From: a virus
Direction: 5' to 3' (one strand)
Virus record (IMG/VR): IMGVR_UViG_3300045110_000277
Location: 1 to 64,000 of that record
DNA length: 64,000 nt
Shown here: one piece after another, positions 1 through 6,876 of the stretch
Layout of the letters: every line of letters begins with the position of its first letter
How positions within the stretch are numbered: position 1 is the first letter of the stretch
Translations under genes and position numbers: made by a program
The notes under the pieces: generated by a model
Database searches by the model: none
What the model saw: only the letters and a program-made list of their open reading frames with translations
What the model was told of the DNA's origin: nothing

Positions 1-43
1 GGTGTCCGCTTACGACAAGAACGCCGGCGAGCTGCGGGCCTAG
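1..43 (+). CDS. 3' end of a gene cut by the window edge
   Basis: Frame 2 of the window edge reads 13 codons ending in TAG at 41-43, giving a C-terminus VSAYDKNAGELRA. The rest lies outside the window, so no function can be given. Codon usage (C or G in most third positions) agrees with the neighbouring phage genes. It is the only frame that ends just before the non-coding stretch. Confidence 0.35.
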   Translation, partial: VSAYDKNAGELRA

Positions 44-60
44 AGCGATCTTGGGCGACT

Positions 61-80
61 GGACCCGCTCCTCTGGGTCC
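61..80. other. Small inverted repeat (possible terminator)
   Basis: GGACCC and GGGTCC flank an 8-nt loop shortly after the stop codon of the gene cut by the left edge. There is no T-tract, so a terminator role is only a guess. The rest of 44-274 holds one AACG-NN-CGTT palindrome (147) and no convincing gene. Confidence 0.3.
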
Positions 81-146
81 GCGTCGCTGGACGCATCGCG
101 GGCCAGCATAGCGGCGAGCTCAAGGCGAGCGCACGCGCTCACGGGC

Positions 147-164
147 TGCGAACGACCGTTGGCA
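147..164. repeat. AACG-NN-CGTT palindrome 1 (putative operator)
   Basis: TGCGAACGACCGTTGGCA, intergenic. It has a perfect core and near-perfect 8-bp arms that differ only at the C/G position flanking the core. It belongs to the dispersed family described in the findings. Confidence 0.8.
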
Positions 165-274
165 TCCCGACCAGAGGTCGGCCCGGAGCTCCCCACATTC
201 TGGTATCGCCGCAGGTCAGAGGCGTGAACTGGCCGGTTAGTCCGTGCGGCCCAAGCCGTTGCCGATACCCAGGC

Positions 275-490
275 ATGGCCTGTCCGAGCGGGTGCGACTG
301 CTACTGCAAGGCGAGCTGCCACGAGGCGCACTACCGCCTGCACGAGCAGCTACACGACGTGCTGGAGTGCCGGGCGAGGACGGCGGCGGAGGAAGCGGGT
401 CCCGTGGCGCGAGCGCCGGGGTCGCCGGGGGCGGGTCAGACGCCCGACAGCCACGGGACCCGAATCCTTCCTACGTCCGAGCCGGCTTGA
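275..490 (+). CDS. Small cysteine-rich protein of unknown function
   Basis: A 71-residue frame starting ACPSGCDCYCKASCHEAH, with five cysteines and several histidines in the first 20 residues, followed by a Pro/Gly/Ala-rich tail. The cluster could bind zinc. The ATG at 275 was chosen because the 14 bases before it (CCGATACCCAGGCATG) nearly repeat those before the small membrane gene at 3732; an in-frame GTG at 224 is an alternative. Reality of the gene is moderate: it lies between regulatory elements and its tail is low complexity. Confidence 0.4.
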   Translation: MACPSGCDCYCKASCHEAHYRLHEQLHDVLECRARTAAEEAGPVARAPGSPGAGQTPDSHGTRILPTSEPA

Positions 491-503
491 GCGCAAGTGC
501 GGA

Positions 504-521
504 TGCCAACGAGCGTTCGCA
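504..521. repeat. AACG-NN-CGTT palindrome 2 (putative operator)
   Basis: TGCCAACGAGCGTTCGCA, intergenic, downstream of the cysteine-rich gene. It is embedded in a longer stretch (498-530) that is nearly repeated at 8615-8647. Confidence 0.85.
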
Positions 522-595
522 GCACCTCCGCGCGAGATCCCGTCCGGGCGAATCTCCCACTCAACGTGAGAATCCGTGGCTCTGCGTGACCTAGC

Positions 596-622
596 TCAGA
601 TCAGATCCGGAGTTGCCGATCC
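596..622 (+). promoter_or_regulatory. WhiG/FliA-like promoter candidate
   Basis: TCAG (596-599), a 15-nt spacer, then GCCGATCC (615-622), upstream of the GTG at 661 that opens the lysis genes. The -10 matches the first six bases of the FliA/WhiG consensus GCCGATAA. The -35 resembles the other members of this set rather than the classical TAAA. Confidence 0.4.
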
Positions 623-660
623 ACCTAGGACCTGCCCGAGAAAGCGTCCTAGGAGGACCT

Positions 661-807
661 GTGACCGAACCCGCGCTCGACCCGGACCTCGCCATCGGCG
701 AGCTGGCCGAGACCGACAACACCGCCAAGGCGTCCGACGGCGACCAGCACGTCGCCCAGGAGCCCGGCAGCGCGTACGACCCGACCGGTGAGCCGGTGGA
801 GGCGTGA
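661..807 (+). CDS. Small acidic protein of unknown function upstream of the endolysin
   Basis: A 48-residue acidic protein (VTEPALDPDLAIGELAET...) with no membrane segment or known motif. GTG 661 is preceded by CCTAGGAGG at good ribosome-binding distance, which decides the start over upstream in-frame codons. Its TGA overlaps the GTG of the endolysin gene (804), so the two are probably translationally coupled. Function unknown. Confidence 0.6.
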   Translation: MTEPALDPDLAIGELAETDNTAKASDGDQHVAQEPGSAYDPTGEPVEA

Positions 808-1577
808 CCACCGCCCAGCAGTACCTCGCGGTCCAGCGCGGCCAGCTCGGGCAGGGCGAGACGCCCGACGGGTCGAACCACACCATCTACGGCGCCTTCA
901 CGGGCTACCAGAACCAGCCCTGGTGCGGGTCCTTCCAGCTGTGGGCCGCCCATCAGGCCGGTCTCGTGCTGCCGCCCAACGTCAGCCCGGCGCTGGTCTA
1001 CACCCCGGCCGGTGCCGCGGCGTACCAGAAGGACGGTCGCTGGTCGGCCACGCCGATGGTCGGGGCCCACGTCTTCTACCGCTGGCCCGGCTCCAGCCGG
1101 ATCGACCACGTGGAGTGCGTCGAGTCGATCCTGCCCGACGGCAGCTTCTACGCCCTCGGCGGGAACGTCTCGAACCGGGTCATGCGTACCCACCGGTCCC
1201 ACGACAGCGTGGTTGGCTTCGGCCTGCCGGTCTACACCATCGCCCCGCTGCCCCCGGGCCCGCCGCCGGCGCCGCACCCGGTCGGCACGACCCGCGTCTC
1301 GCTGAGCGCGGTCATCGCCGCGGCCAAGCACGACGCCCCGGCGGCCGGTCAGCCGACCGAGCACAAGGTGGACGTGCTCCCGGTGGAGAGGGCGCTGGCC
1401 GCTGAGCACCTGCTGGCCAGCCAGTACGTGGACGGCTCCTTCGGCAAGATGACCATCGCGGCGTACGCGGGCTGGCAGCGCCACTGTGGCTACCAGGGCG
1501 TGGACGCGAACGGCGTGCCTGGCAGCGCCTCCCTGATCAAGCTGGGCGCTCGCCACGGGTTCGTCGTCGTTCGGTGA
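804..1577 (+). CDS. Endolysin, CHAP-type peptidase
   Basis: 257 residues. The N-terminal ~150 residues look like a CHAP amidase/endopeptidase that cuts peptidoglycan peptides: a catalytic-type Cys in QPWCGSFQLWAA (about residue 33), the partner His in RIDHVECVES (about 95) and an Asn in GGNVSNRV (about 115). A proline-rich linker (GPPPAPHP) leads to a ~75-residue C-terminal domain with a repeat-like fold (VDGSFGKMTIAAYAGWQ) typical of peptidoglycan-binding regions. There is no signal peptide, so release would need a holin; membrane candidates lie at 3732, 48315 and 48827. Its stop overlaps the methyltransferase start. Confidence 0.8.
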   Translation: MTTAQQYLAVQRGQLGQGETPDGSNHTIYGAFTGYQNQPWCGSFQLWAAHQAGLVLPPNVSPALVYTPAGAAAYQKDGRWSATPMVGAHVFYRWPGSSRIDHVECVESILPDGSFYALGGNVSNRVMRTHRSHDSVVGFGLPVYTIAPLPPGPPPAPHPVGTTRVSLSAVIAAAKHDAPAAGQPTEHKVDVLPVERALAAEHLLASQYVDGSFGKMTIAAYAGWQRHCGYQGVDANGVPGSASLIKLGARHGFVVVR

Positions 1578-2527
1578 TCGTCGACCTGTTCGCGGGCGCC
1601 AGTGGGTGGGCCACTGGTGCTCGCGGACTCGTCGAGGGCATCGTCGGGGTCGAGCTCGATCCGCAGGCGGCGCAGACGCACCGCAACGCCCACGGCGCTC
1701 GCTCGGTGATCGAGACCGACGTGCGCTTCGTGAACCCGAACCGGGTCAGCAACGGTCAGTGGGTGGAGGGCCTCATCAGCTCCTCGCCGTGCCAGACGTT
1801 CTCCCGGGCCGGGAAGATGTCCGGCATCCCGCAGGTGCCCAACCTGGTGGACGCGGTGGCGCTGATGGGCGCTGGCGCACCGTTCAAGGAGGCGGTGGCG
1901 ACCACCGGGCTGTCCAGCGCGGACGAGCGCACCCTGATGGCGCTGGAGACGATGCGCTGGATCCACGCCCTCGACGCCGGCGGCCAGAAGCTCGCGTGGG
2001 TCGTGATGGAGCAGGTGCCCTTGGTGCTGCCGGTGTTCCAGGCGTACGAGGAGGTGCTGCGCTCGCGCGGCTTCTCCACCTGGACCGGCCAGGTGAACAG
2101 CGTCGACTTCGGCGTCGCCCAGGACCGGACCCGGGCGGTGATGCTGGCCAGCCGGCTACGCACCGTGGCCAGGCCGTACATCGAGACCCCGAAGCTGGCC
2201 ATCGCGGACGTGCTCGACCTGAGCCACATCCCGGCCGACGCACGGCTCAAGACCGGCAGCTGGGGTGCGGGTGCGACCCGCGGTCGGCCGTTGGTGGATC
2301 GTTCCAGCCCTAGCCCGACGCTGGCGTTTGGGAAAGACTCCAGCGGTTGGGAGTGGGTGGTCGAAGGAGCAAAGACCACCTACCCGCTCACGACGACGGA
2401 CATGGCCCTGCTCCAGGGGTTCCCTGCCGACTTCCCTTGGGCAGGACCACGTACGGCTGTCGTACGACAGATCAGCAACGCCATCCCGCCGCCGTTGGCC
2501 CGGGAGATCTTGCACGCTGTCACCTAG
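1574..2527 (+). CDS. DNA (cytosine-5) methyltransferase
   Basis: 317 residues carrying the C5-methyltransferase motifs in order: motif I DLFAGASGWATGA (SAM binding, residues 3-15), motif IV SSPCQTFSRAG with the catalytic Cys (about 70-80), a motif VI variant MEQVPLV (EQV instead of ENV), motif VIII QDRTRAVML, and motif X SNAIPPPLA near the end. It probably methylates cytosines in phage DNA to block host restriction. No cognate endonuclease is adjacent, so it is an orphan. The target-recognition region (about 190-260) is short. The GTG start overlaps the endolysin stop. Confidence 0.85.
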   Translation: MIVDLFAGASGWATGARGLVEGIVGVELDPQAAQTHRNAHGARSVIETDVRFVNPNRVSNGQWVEGLISSSPCQTFSRAGKMSGIPQVPNLVDAVALMGAGAPFKEAVATTGLSSADERTLMALETMRWIHALDAGGQKLAWVVMEQVPLVLPVFQAYEEVLRSRGFSTWTGQVNSVDFGVAQDRTRAVMLASRLRTVARPYIETPKLAIADVLDLSHIPADARLKTGSWGAGATRGRPLVDRSSPSPTLAFGKDSSGWEWVVEGAKTTYPLTTTDMALLQGFPADFPWAGPRTAVVRQISNAIPPPLAREILHAVT

Positions 2528-2536
2528 GAGGGCACG

Positions 2537-3700
2537 TTGACGTACTCAGACCAGCTCGGTCCCATCGGGGCTGCTGCTGACGCCCAAGTGCAGGGCCTGC
2601 TGAACCAGGTCGCTTCACTGACGGCCTCGCTCACCGCGGCACAGGCCCAGCACGCCGCTGACCTGCAGACCATCGCGGCGGAGACGGCCACCATCACCGG
2701 TGACCAGGCTCAGATCGACGCGCTGAACGCGAAGGTCGCCGACCTGGCCGCCAAGCTGGCTGCCGACGAGGCGATCTTGCACCCGCCGCCCCCGCCCCCT
2801 CCGCCGCCGCCCCCGCCCCCGCCTCCCCCTCCGCCCCCGCCGCCCGCGGTCACGCTCAGCGGCAGCGCGTACATCTCCGGCCAGGAGAGCGCGTGGGAGC
2901 AGATGGAGGCGATGTGCGGCAAGCCGCTGGACTCCCGGCGGTCATACCACTCGCCGGGCGCGCTGCCGGCGACGCTCGCCCAGACCGAGGCCGGCATCGA
3001 CATCGGCAAGCGCCGCTCGGTGTGGTCGATGAAGGGCCTGACCGGCAACGGGAACACCGACTGGGCCTTCATCGCCTCAGGCGGTCAGGACGCCCAGATC
3101 CTCGCGGTGCTGCGGTCGAACCCGCTGGACCACGAGCTGGACCTGATCACCCACCACGAGCCCGACGGCGGTGGCGGTGGCTCGTACCAGGACGGCCCGT
3201 TCGCCGACTACCGGGCGATGAGCAAGCACGTGCGCACGCTCGTGGACCTGGTGAACGGTGAGCGGCTGGCCAAGTCGGCCACCGCGAAGAAGATCCGGTA
3301 CGGCGCGGTGTGGATGACCTTCACGCTGATCCGCACCGACGCCCCGTTCAAGGGCACCGCCCTGGCCGACCAGTGGTACCCCGGCGACGGCGTGTTCGAC
3401 TTCATCTACTGGGACGGCTACAACGTCCACGTCACCACGAAGGCGATGCAGACCGCGGGCGCGATCTTCAACGCGGCGCTGGCGTACACCCAGAGCAAGC
3501 CCGGGGTCGGCTTCGGGATCACCGAGTACGGCAACTTCGCCGGCTTCACCGTCGCCCAGCGCGCTGCGGACATCGTGGCGTGGCGGGCGTACTGCAAGAG
3601 CGTGAAGGCCCAGGTGAGCATGTACTTCAACGTCATGCCCGCCGGGTCGTACGACTGGAGGCTCACCGACAACAGCGAGTACCAGGCGCTGGTGAGCTGA
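2537..3700 (+). CDS. Coiled-coil / polyproline / GH26-like glycosidase-domain protein
   Basis: 387 residues. Residues 1-80 are an Ala/Gln-rich coiled coil; about 82-104 is an almost pure proline run; 105-387 resemble a glycoside hydrolase family 26-like barrel. The motif HHEPDG (about 206) fits the acid/base Glu and GITEYGNF (about 327) the nucleophile Glu. Related domains occur in the tail proteins at 40506 and 42962. A TTG start is inferred from AGGAGGG 5 nt upstream. Placement beside the endolysin suggests wall or capsule polysaccharide degradation. No signal peptide; lysis versus virion role is open. Confidence 0.75.
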   Translation: MTYSDQLGPIGAAADAQVQGLLNQVASLTASLTAAQAQHAADLQTIAAETATITGDQAQIDALNAKVADLAAKLAADEAILHPPPPPPPPPPPPPPPPPPPPPAVTLSGSAYISGQESAWEQMEAMCGKPLDSRRSYHSPGALPATLAQTEAGIDIGKRRSVWSMKGLTGNGNTDWAFIASGGQDAQILAVLRSNPLDHELDLITHHEPDGGGGGSYQDGPFADYRAMSKHVRTLVDLVNGERLAKSATAKKIRYGAVWMTFTLIRTDAPFKGTALADQWYPGDGVFDFIYWDGYNVHVTTKAMQTAGAIFNAALAYTQSKPGVGFGITEYGNFAGFTVAQRAADIVAWRAYCKSVKAQVSMYFNVMPAGSYDWRLTDNSEYQALVS

Positions 3701-3704
3701 GATC

Positions 3705-3780
3705 CGCCGGCGGCCGCACCGATACCCAGCCATGATGCGAACGCTCATTGGCAGGAGCCTGCAGGGTGCGGCCGCCGGCG
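3705..3780. repeat. 15-bp perfect inverted repeat with 46-nt loop
   Basis: CGCCGGCGGCCGCAC (3705-3719) is the exact reverse complement of 3766-3780. The 46-nt loop holds the start codon of the small membrane gene and a near-match of the AACG palindrome. It starts 5 nt after the stop codon of the glycosidase-domain gene, so it could end transcription or hide the start. A similar structure with a loop of the same length lies at 23003-23076. Confidence 0.75.
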
Positions 3781-3863
3781 CGCTATTCGCGGTCGTCGGC
3801 ATCTGGGCGTGGATCGCGGTGATCGGCGTCCAGGAGTGGGCGAAACGGAACGGGCTTGCCTGA
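3732..3863 (+). CDS. Single-pass membrane peptide, possible holin or lysis accessory
   Basis: 43 residues: a short basic N-terminus (MMRTLIGRS) and one hydrophobic segment (about 14-32, GALFAVVGIWAWIAVIGV), then a charged tail (EWAKRNGLA). One transmembrane helix beside wall-degrading enzymes suggests a lysis role, but sequence alone cannot show it. No clear Shine-Dalgarno precedes the tandem ATGs (3732, 3735). Codons 2-7 coincide with a near-palindrome of the AACG family, and the start sits in the loop of a 15-bp inverted repeat, suggesting repressible or structure-gated expression. Confidence 0.5.
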   Translation: MMRTLIGRSLQGAAAGALFAVVGIWAWIAVIGVQEWAKRNGLA

Positions 3864-3885
3864 CCGTGCTCAAAGGTCCTAGGAT
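3856..3885 (+). promoter_or_regulatory. Sigma70-type promoter, leaderless
   Basis: TTGCCT (3856-3861), an 18-nt spacer and TAGGAT (3880-3885). The ATG at 3892 follows after 6 nt, so transcription would begin at or next to the start codon. It overlaps the end of the small membrane gene. A related arrangement precedes 6877. Confidence 0.55.
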
Positions 3886-3891
3886 GGGCGC

Positions 3892-4362
3892 ATGGCTGAC
3901 CCGTACGCCCTCGACCTCGCGTGGTACGACGCCGCGCAGGACAAGCACAAGCGGCTGACCGCGCCGATCTTGAACCTGAGCGGCACCAAGAACAGCACGG
4001 GCGACCACTTCGAGATCACCGTCGAGGCGGAGCCAGCGGTGGTGGACCTCGCGGTCGGCCGGGTCTACCAGGTCACGCTGGAGACGCCCGCCAAGGCGCT
4101 CGCCAAGCAGCTCGACTGCGTGATGGTCAGCGCGACGCTCCAACGCACGGCGAGCAACCAGCCCGACAACATGATTCTGATCTTCGAGGATGTCGCAGGG
4201 TTCAAGCTCGGCACGGGCACTACGTTCGGCGACCTGGGGCGCGAGATGCCCAAGCCGCCGAAGTTCAGCTCCATCGAGGAGGCAGACGCCTGGATGGAGA
4301 AGCACGAGGAGCGCGCCACCGGGGCGCTCGACAAGATCCTGGGCAAGAGGAGCAACCGATGA
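3892..4362 (+). CDS. Conserved-looking soluble protein of unknown function
   Basis: 156 residues, not recognised. The N-terminal half looks beta-rich (TAPILNLSG, HFEITVEAEPAVVDLAVG, YQVTLETPAK); the C-terminus is charged and probably helical (EADAWMEKHEERATGALDKILGKRS). The phrase EEADAWxE recurs in the protein at 10015 (EEADAWLE). It is probably transcribed from the leaderless promoter just upstream. Its stop overlaps the next ATG (ATGA), so the next gene is its operon partner. Confidence 0.75.
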   Translation: MADPYALDLAWYDAAQDKHKRLTAPILNLSGTKNSTGDHFEITVEAEPAVVDLAVGRVYQVTLETPAKALAKQLDCVMVSATLQRTASNQPDNMILIFEDVAGFKLGTGTTFGDLGREMPKPPKFSSIEEADAWMEKHEERATGALDKILGKRSNR

Positions 4363-4709
4363 GCGAGACAACTCCCGAGGCTTCGGCCACGGAGGAGGAG
4401 GTGCCAGCCATCGTGCTGGACGTACCGACGGCGGACGGCAACGCGGTGAACGCCGTGGACCTGCCCGTCGAGGAGGAGAGCCCGGCCGAGGCCGAAGCCG
4501 AGGTCGAGGCGCCCGAGAGTCTGGACCCGCCCGAGGAGGCCCCGCTGGACGGCGAGGGCAACCCGATCCAGGAGCGCGACCTGGAGGACCCGGCGGACGC
4601 AGAGACGGCTCAGGCTGATCCCGAGCCGGTCCCGGTGCCCGACGCCAGCTCGCACGCCTTCGTGCCCGGCGTGGACAACCCAGAGCCCGAAGGTGCGTAC
4701 GTGCCCTGA
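4359..4709 (+). CDS. Highly acidic, low-complexity protein
   Basis: 116 residues dominated by Glu, Asp, Pro and Ala (for example VEEESPAEAEAEVEAPES), ending in HAFVPGVDNPEPEGAYVP. There are no cysteines or hydrophobic core, so it is probably disordered. ATG 4359 overlaps the upstream stop, and the gene ends just before a terminator, making it the last gene of a two-gene unit. Function unknown; acidic disordered phage proteins may act as DNA mimics or assembly factors, but nothing here shows that. Confidence 0.7.
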   Translation: MSETTPEASATEEEVPAIVLDVPTADGNAVNAVDLPVEEESPAEAEAEVEAPESLDPPEEAPLDGEGNPIQERDLEDPADAETAQADPEPVPVPDASSHAFVPGVDNPEPEGAYVP

Positions 4710-4750
4710 TCTGAGTAGCGTGCTACTCGTCGTGCTCGCCTGCGACCGGG

Positions 4751-4785
4751 AGCCCCGACCGTCTCATACACGGCCGGGGCTTTCC
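4751..4785 (+). terminator. Rho-independent-type terminator
   Basis: AGCCCCGACCGT (4751) pairs with ACGGCCGGGGCT (ending 4781) around a short loop and is followed by TTTCC. It closes the 3892-4709 unit. Confidence 0.7.
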
Positions 4786-4814
4786 GCTGTATCGGCCGAT
4801 GGGCGCGCTTCGGG

Positions 4815-4833
4815 TGGCGCAAGACTCGCGCCA
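4815..4833. repeat. TGGCGCA-N5-TGCGCCA palindrome, copy 1
   Basis: TGGCGCAAGACTCGCGCCA, one mismatch from the consensus. It is intergenic and lies 18 nt upstream of the WhiG-like promoter at 4852. Confidence 0.6.
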
Positions 4834-4851
4834 GCGCGCCTAGCTCTGAGG

Positions 4852-4879
4852 CAAGTTCGCGCCGGTCTCGTGCCGATAG
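4852..4879 (+). promoter_or_regulatory. WhiG/FliA-like promoter candidate
   Basis: CAAG (4852-4855), a 16-nt spacer and GCCGATAG (4872-4879), 21 nt before the ATG of the gene at 4901. It is one of the two closest members of the set; its -35 region CAAGTTCG is identical to that at 32531. Confidence 0.6.
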
Positions 4880-4900
4880 GCGTCTCGGAGAGGAGTTCCG

Positions 4901-5170
4901 ATGGCACTCACGCCTGGCACGTACACGCAGGGCTCAGCGGTCAGCGACGCCGAGACCGGCTGGGGCGACAGCTCGGCTGACAGCAAGACCGGCGGCCCGT
5001 ACTTCCAGGACGCCGTGATCTCGCCGGTCACCGTGGCCGACGGCACGCTGCGCCAGCGGTTCGACCTCAAGTGCTACCCGCAGAAGGGCATCACCGCCCT
5101 GGGCACCGACTCCGACGGTGCGGCGGCTCCGGCCACCGCGAAGACCGTCTACGGCGCCACCAGCCACTGA
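4901..5170 (+). CDS. Small virion-type protein of unknown function
   Basis: 89 residues rich in Gly, Ser, Thr and Asp (TPGTYTQGSAVSDAETGWGD...), with no cysteine cluster or membrane segment; it is probably an extended beta protein. GGAGAGGAG lies upstream of the ATG. It follows a terminator and a WhiG-like promoter, so it probably opens a late operon running into 5214, 5443 and 6507. The composition resembles small head or tail accessory proteins; no specific role is visible. Confidence 0.7.
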   Translation: MALTPGTYTQGSAVSDAETGWGDSSADSKTGGPYFQDAVISPVTVADGTLRQRFDLKCYPQKGITALGTDSDGAAAPATAKTVYGATSH

Positions 5171-5179
5171 CCCTGCACC

Positions 5180-5197
5180 TGCCAACGAGCGTTCGCA
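5180..5197. repeat. AACG-NN-CGTT palindrome 3 (putative operator)
   Basis: TGCCAACGAGCGTTCGCA, in the 43-nt gap between 4901-5170 and 5214. Identical to copy 2 at 504. Confidence 0.85.
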
Positions 5198-5213
5198 CGC
5201 CGAGGAGACCCAG

Positions 5214-5441
5214 ATGTCCGACATGAGCATCCGCGAGCAGGGCAGCGCGACCGCGACCTGCCCGAGCTGCGGCGCCGCCCTGGCCGTCAGCACCACGGCG
5301 TACGGCTCCGAGGTGCCCGACACCTGCCTGGTCTGCTACGGCGACCCGGCGAGCGCCCCCGCCGACGAGCCCGCCCCGACCGCGCTCGACCAGCTCGACC
5401 CGCCGTCCGACCCGCCCGCTGTGACCGAGGAGACCGACTGA
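5214..5441 (+). CDS. Small zinc-ribbon protein
   Basis: 75 residues with CPSCG (about 16) and CLVCY (about 36), a classic four-cysteine zinc ribbon, followed by an acidic Pro-rich tail. GAGGAG upstream of ATG 5214 supports the start. It sits between two beta-rich proteins in the presumed late operon. Possible roles are a small nucleic-acid-binding or structural protein; nothing distinguishes them. Confidence 0.7.
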   Translation: MSDMSIREQGSATATCPSCGAALAVSTTAYGSEVPDTCLVCYGDPASAPADEPAPTALDQLDPPSDPPAVTEETD

Positions 5442-5442
5442 C

Positions 5443-6507
5443 ATGGCAGCTCCCACCCTGACCGCGGTCTCCCCGGCTTCTGCTGAGGCGGGCAAGGCCA
5501 CCACGGTCGTCCTGACCGGCACGGGCCTCGGCACCGCCCTCGTCCCGGCTGTGACCGCCTCCGGCGGCTGCACGGTGGGCACGGTGACCGGCCTGGCCGG
5601 CACGTCCATCAGCTTCACGCTCACGCCCCCGGTCGGGGCGCCGGCGGGCGTGGCGCCGACCCTGACGGTGAAGACCCGGCACACGATCTCCAACGTCGTC
5701 CTGACCAGCAACGTGGTCACGGTCACGGTGGAGTCCGGCCACTCGATCATGGTCGGCGACTCGGTGGCTGTGGTCGCCGTGACGAACACGGCCATCAACG
5801 GCACCTTCACGGTGACGGCGGCCGACGCGACCACGTTCAGCTACGCACTGACCCACGCCAACATCACCACGGGCGCGGACACCGGCACGGTGGTGGACAA
5901 CACCGCCGTCACCCACGCGGGCCCGGTCCTGCGGCCCGGCGGCGCCTCGACCCAGCCGTACTACAACACGATCCCGGGCACCGTCCTCGCGGCGGACTCG
6001 GCGGTCGGGCAGACCACGGAGACCTCGGTCGACGTGGAGAACCCGTTGAACGGCAAGGTCCTGTCGAGCGCCACGGCGAACAGTCAGTCGGCGAAGCAAT
6101 GGACCGACAACGGCTCCGGGCTGCAGCCGGCCGAGCCCGTCGCGGCGACCAACCCGGCCGTGGCGATGGACTCCCGCCTGCAGGAGACGGACCTGTCGGG
6201 CGTGGGCCTGGGCGACTACGTGCAGCAGCACGCCTACAGCTTCCCGCTGGTCAACAAGGTGCTCACGTCCAACGTGGCCACCCTGACCACGGCGCAGGCG
6301 CACGGCTTCACCGTCGGCCAGGTCGTCACCGTCGCCGGGATCGACTCGATCTTCAACGGCGCCTTCACCATCACGGCGGTGACCAGCACGACCTTCTCGT
6401 ACGCCAAGACCCACGCGGACGTGGGCACCGCAGCCATCACGGCCGGGACCGTGACGGGCACCTTCGCGGACCGTCCCAGCAGGATCCCGGCCCCTTCGGT
6501 GGGGTAG
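5443..6507 (+). CDS. Beta-rich structural protein with IPT/TIG-like and repeated LTSNV domains
   Basis: 354 residues. Residues 1-80 (PTLTAVSPASAEAGKATTVVLTG) look like an IPT/TIG immunoglobulin-like domain. Two copies of a ~65-residue beta module follow at about 84-150 and 266-335; each starts LTSNV and carries a VGDSV/VGQVV turn, an INGTF/FNGAF strand, TTFSY and a final GTV. The same module occurs in the proteins at 18801 and 32579. Probably a virion surface or decoration protein. It starts 1 nt after the upstream stop. Confidence 0.8.
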   Translation: MAAPTLTAVSPASAEAGKATTVVLTGTGLGTALVPAVTASGGCTVGTVTGLAGTSISFTLTPPVGAPAGVAPTLTVKTRHTISNVVLTSNVVTVTVESGHSIMVGDSVAVVAVTNTAINGTFTVTAADATTFSYALTHANITTGADTGTVVDNTAVTHAGPVLRPGGASTQPYYNTIPGTVLAADSAVGQTTETSVDVENPLNGKVLSSATANSQSAKQWTDNGSGLQPAEPVAATNPAVAMDSRLQETDLSGVGLGDYVQQHAYSFPLVNKVLTSNVATLTTAQAHGFTVGQVVTVAGIDSIFNGAFTITAVTSTTFSYAKTHADVGTAAITAGTVTGTFADRPSRIPAPSVG

Positions 6508-6866
6508 TGCCTCTCGGGGACCCCAACCGACCGGCATCGGTGCTCTGCACGAACTGCGGAGCAACGGTGCCGGTCGGTGTGTTCGGGAGGCTCCCCAGGT
6601 TCTGCAAGCCCTGCCGGAACGACCGCGAGGTCCAGAAGCGGCACCGCCCCGAGCCGAAGCCCCGTGTCCTGCCCACCGAGGCCGAGCTCGACGAGCGCAT
6701 GGAGTACCGGCTGACCCAGCTCAGGCTGCGAACGGCTGCCGCGGTGCCGCTGCTGCGGATCGCCCTGGAGCACCGCCAGTGGGAGCTGGTGGACGCCGCG
6801 CTCGACGAGCTGGAGGGCAAGGGCACGGTCATCGACCTGCGTGCCTATGTTGCCCATTTGGGCTAG
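6507..6866 (+). CDS. Small zinc-finger protein with C-terminal helices
   Basis: 119 residues: CTNCG (about 14) and CKPC (about 33) form a four-cysteine zinc knuckle, followed by a basic stretch (RNDREVQKRHRPEPKPR) and a helical C-terminus (ELDERMEYRLTQLRLRTA...). GTG 6507 overlaps the upstream TAG, giving tight coupling. The layout suggests a small nucleic-acid-binding or assembly protein; role unknown. Confidence 0.7.
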   Translation: MPLGDPNRPASVLCTNCGATVPVGVFGRLPRFCKPCRNDREVQKRHRPEPKPRVLPTEAELDERMEYRLTQLRLRTAAAVPLLRIALEHRQWELVDAALDELEGKGTVIDLRAYVAHLG

Positions 6867-6869
6867 GAT
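6841..6869 (+). promoter_or_regulatory. Sigma70-type promoter candidate, near-leaderless
   Basis: GTGCCT (6841-6846), 17 nt, TAGGAT (6864-6869), then 7 nt to the ATG at 6877. The layout matches the promoter at 3856 (TTGCCT, 18 nt, TAGGAT, 6 nt). The -35 is weak. Confidence 0.4.
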
Positions 6870-6876
6870 GCCGGCC

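Noticed and set aside
2782-2850. Dense CCG/CCC tract as a possible regulatory or simple repeat element
   Set aside because: It encodes the polyproline linker of the 2537 gene in frame and needs no other explanation.
623-3880. Recurrent CCTAGG (623, 650, 2525, 3878)
   Set aside because: Each is explained by a -10-like TAGGA or a ribosome-binding AGGAGG. No longer shared context.
3921-4358. Upstream extension of the acidic gene at 4359
   Set aside because: The extension is the shifted frame of the 3892 gene (Arg/Gln/Gly-rich). The ATGA overlap at 4359 is a better start.
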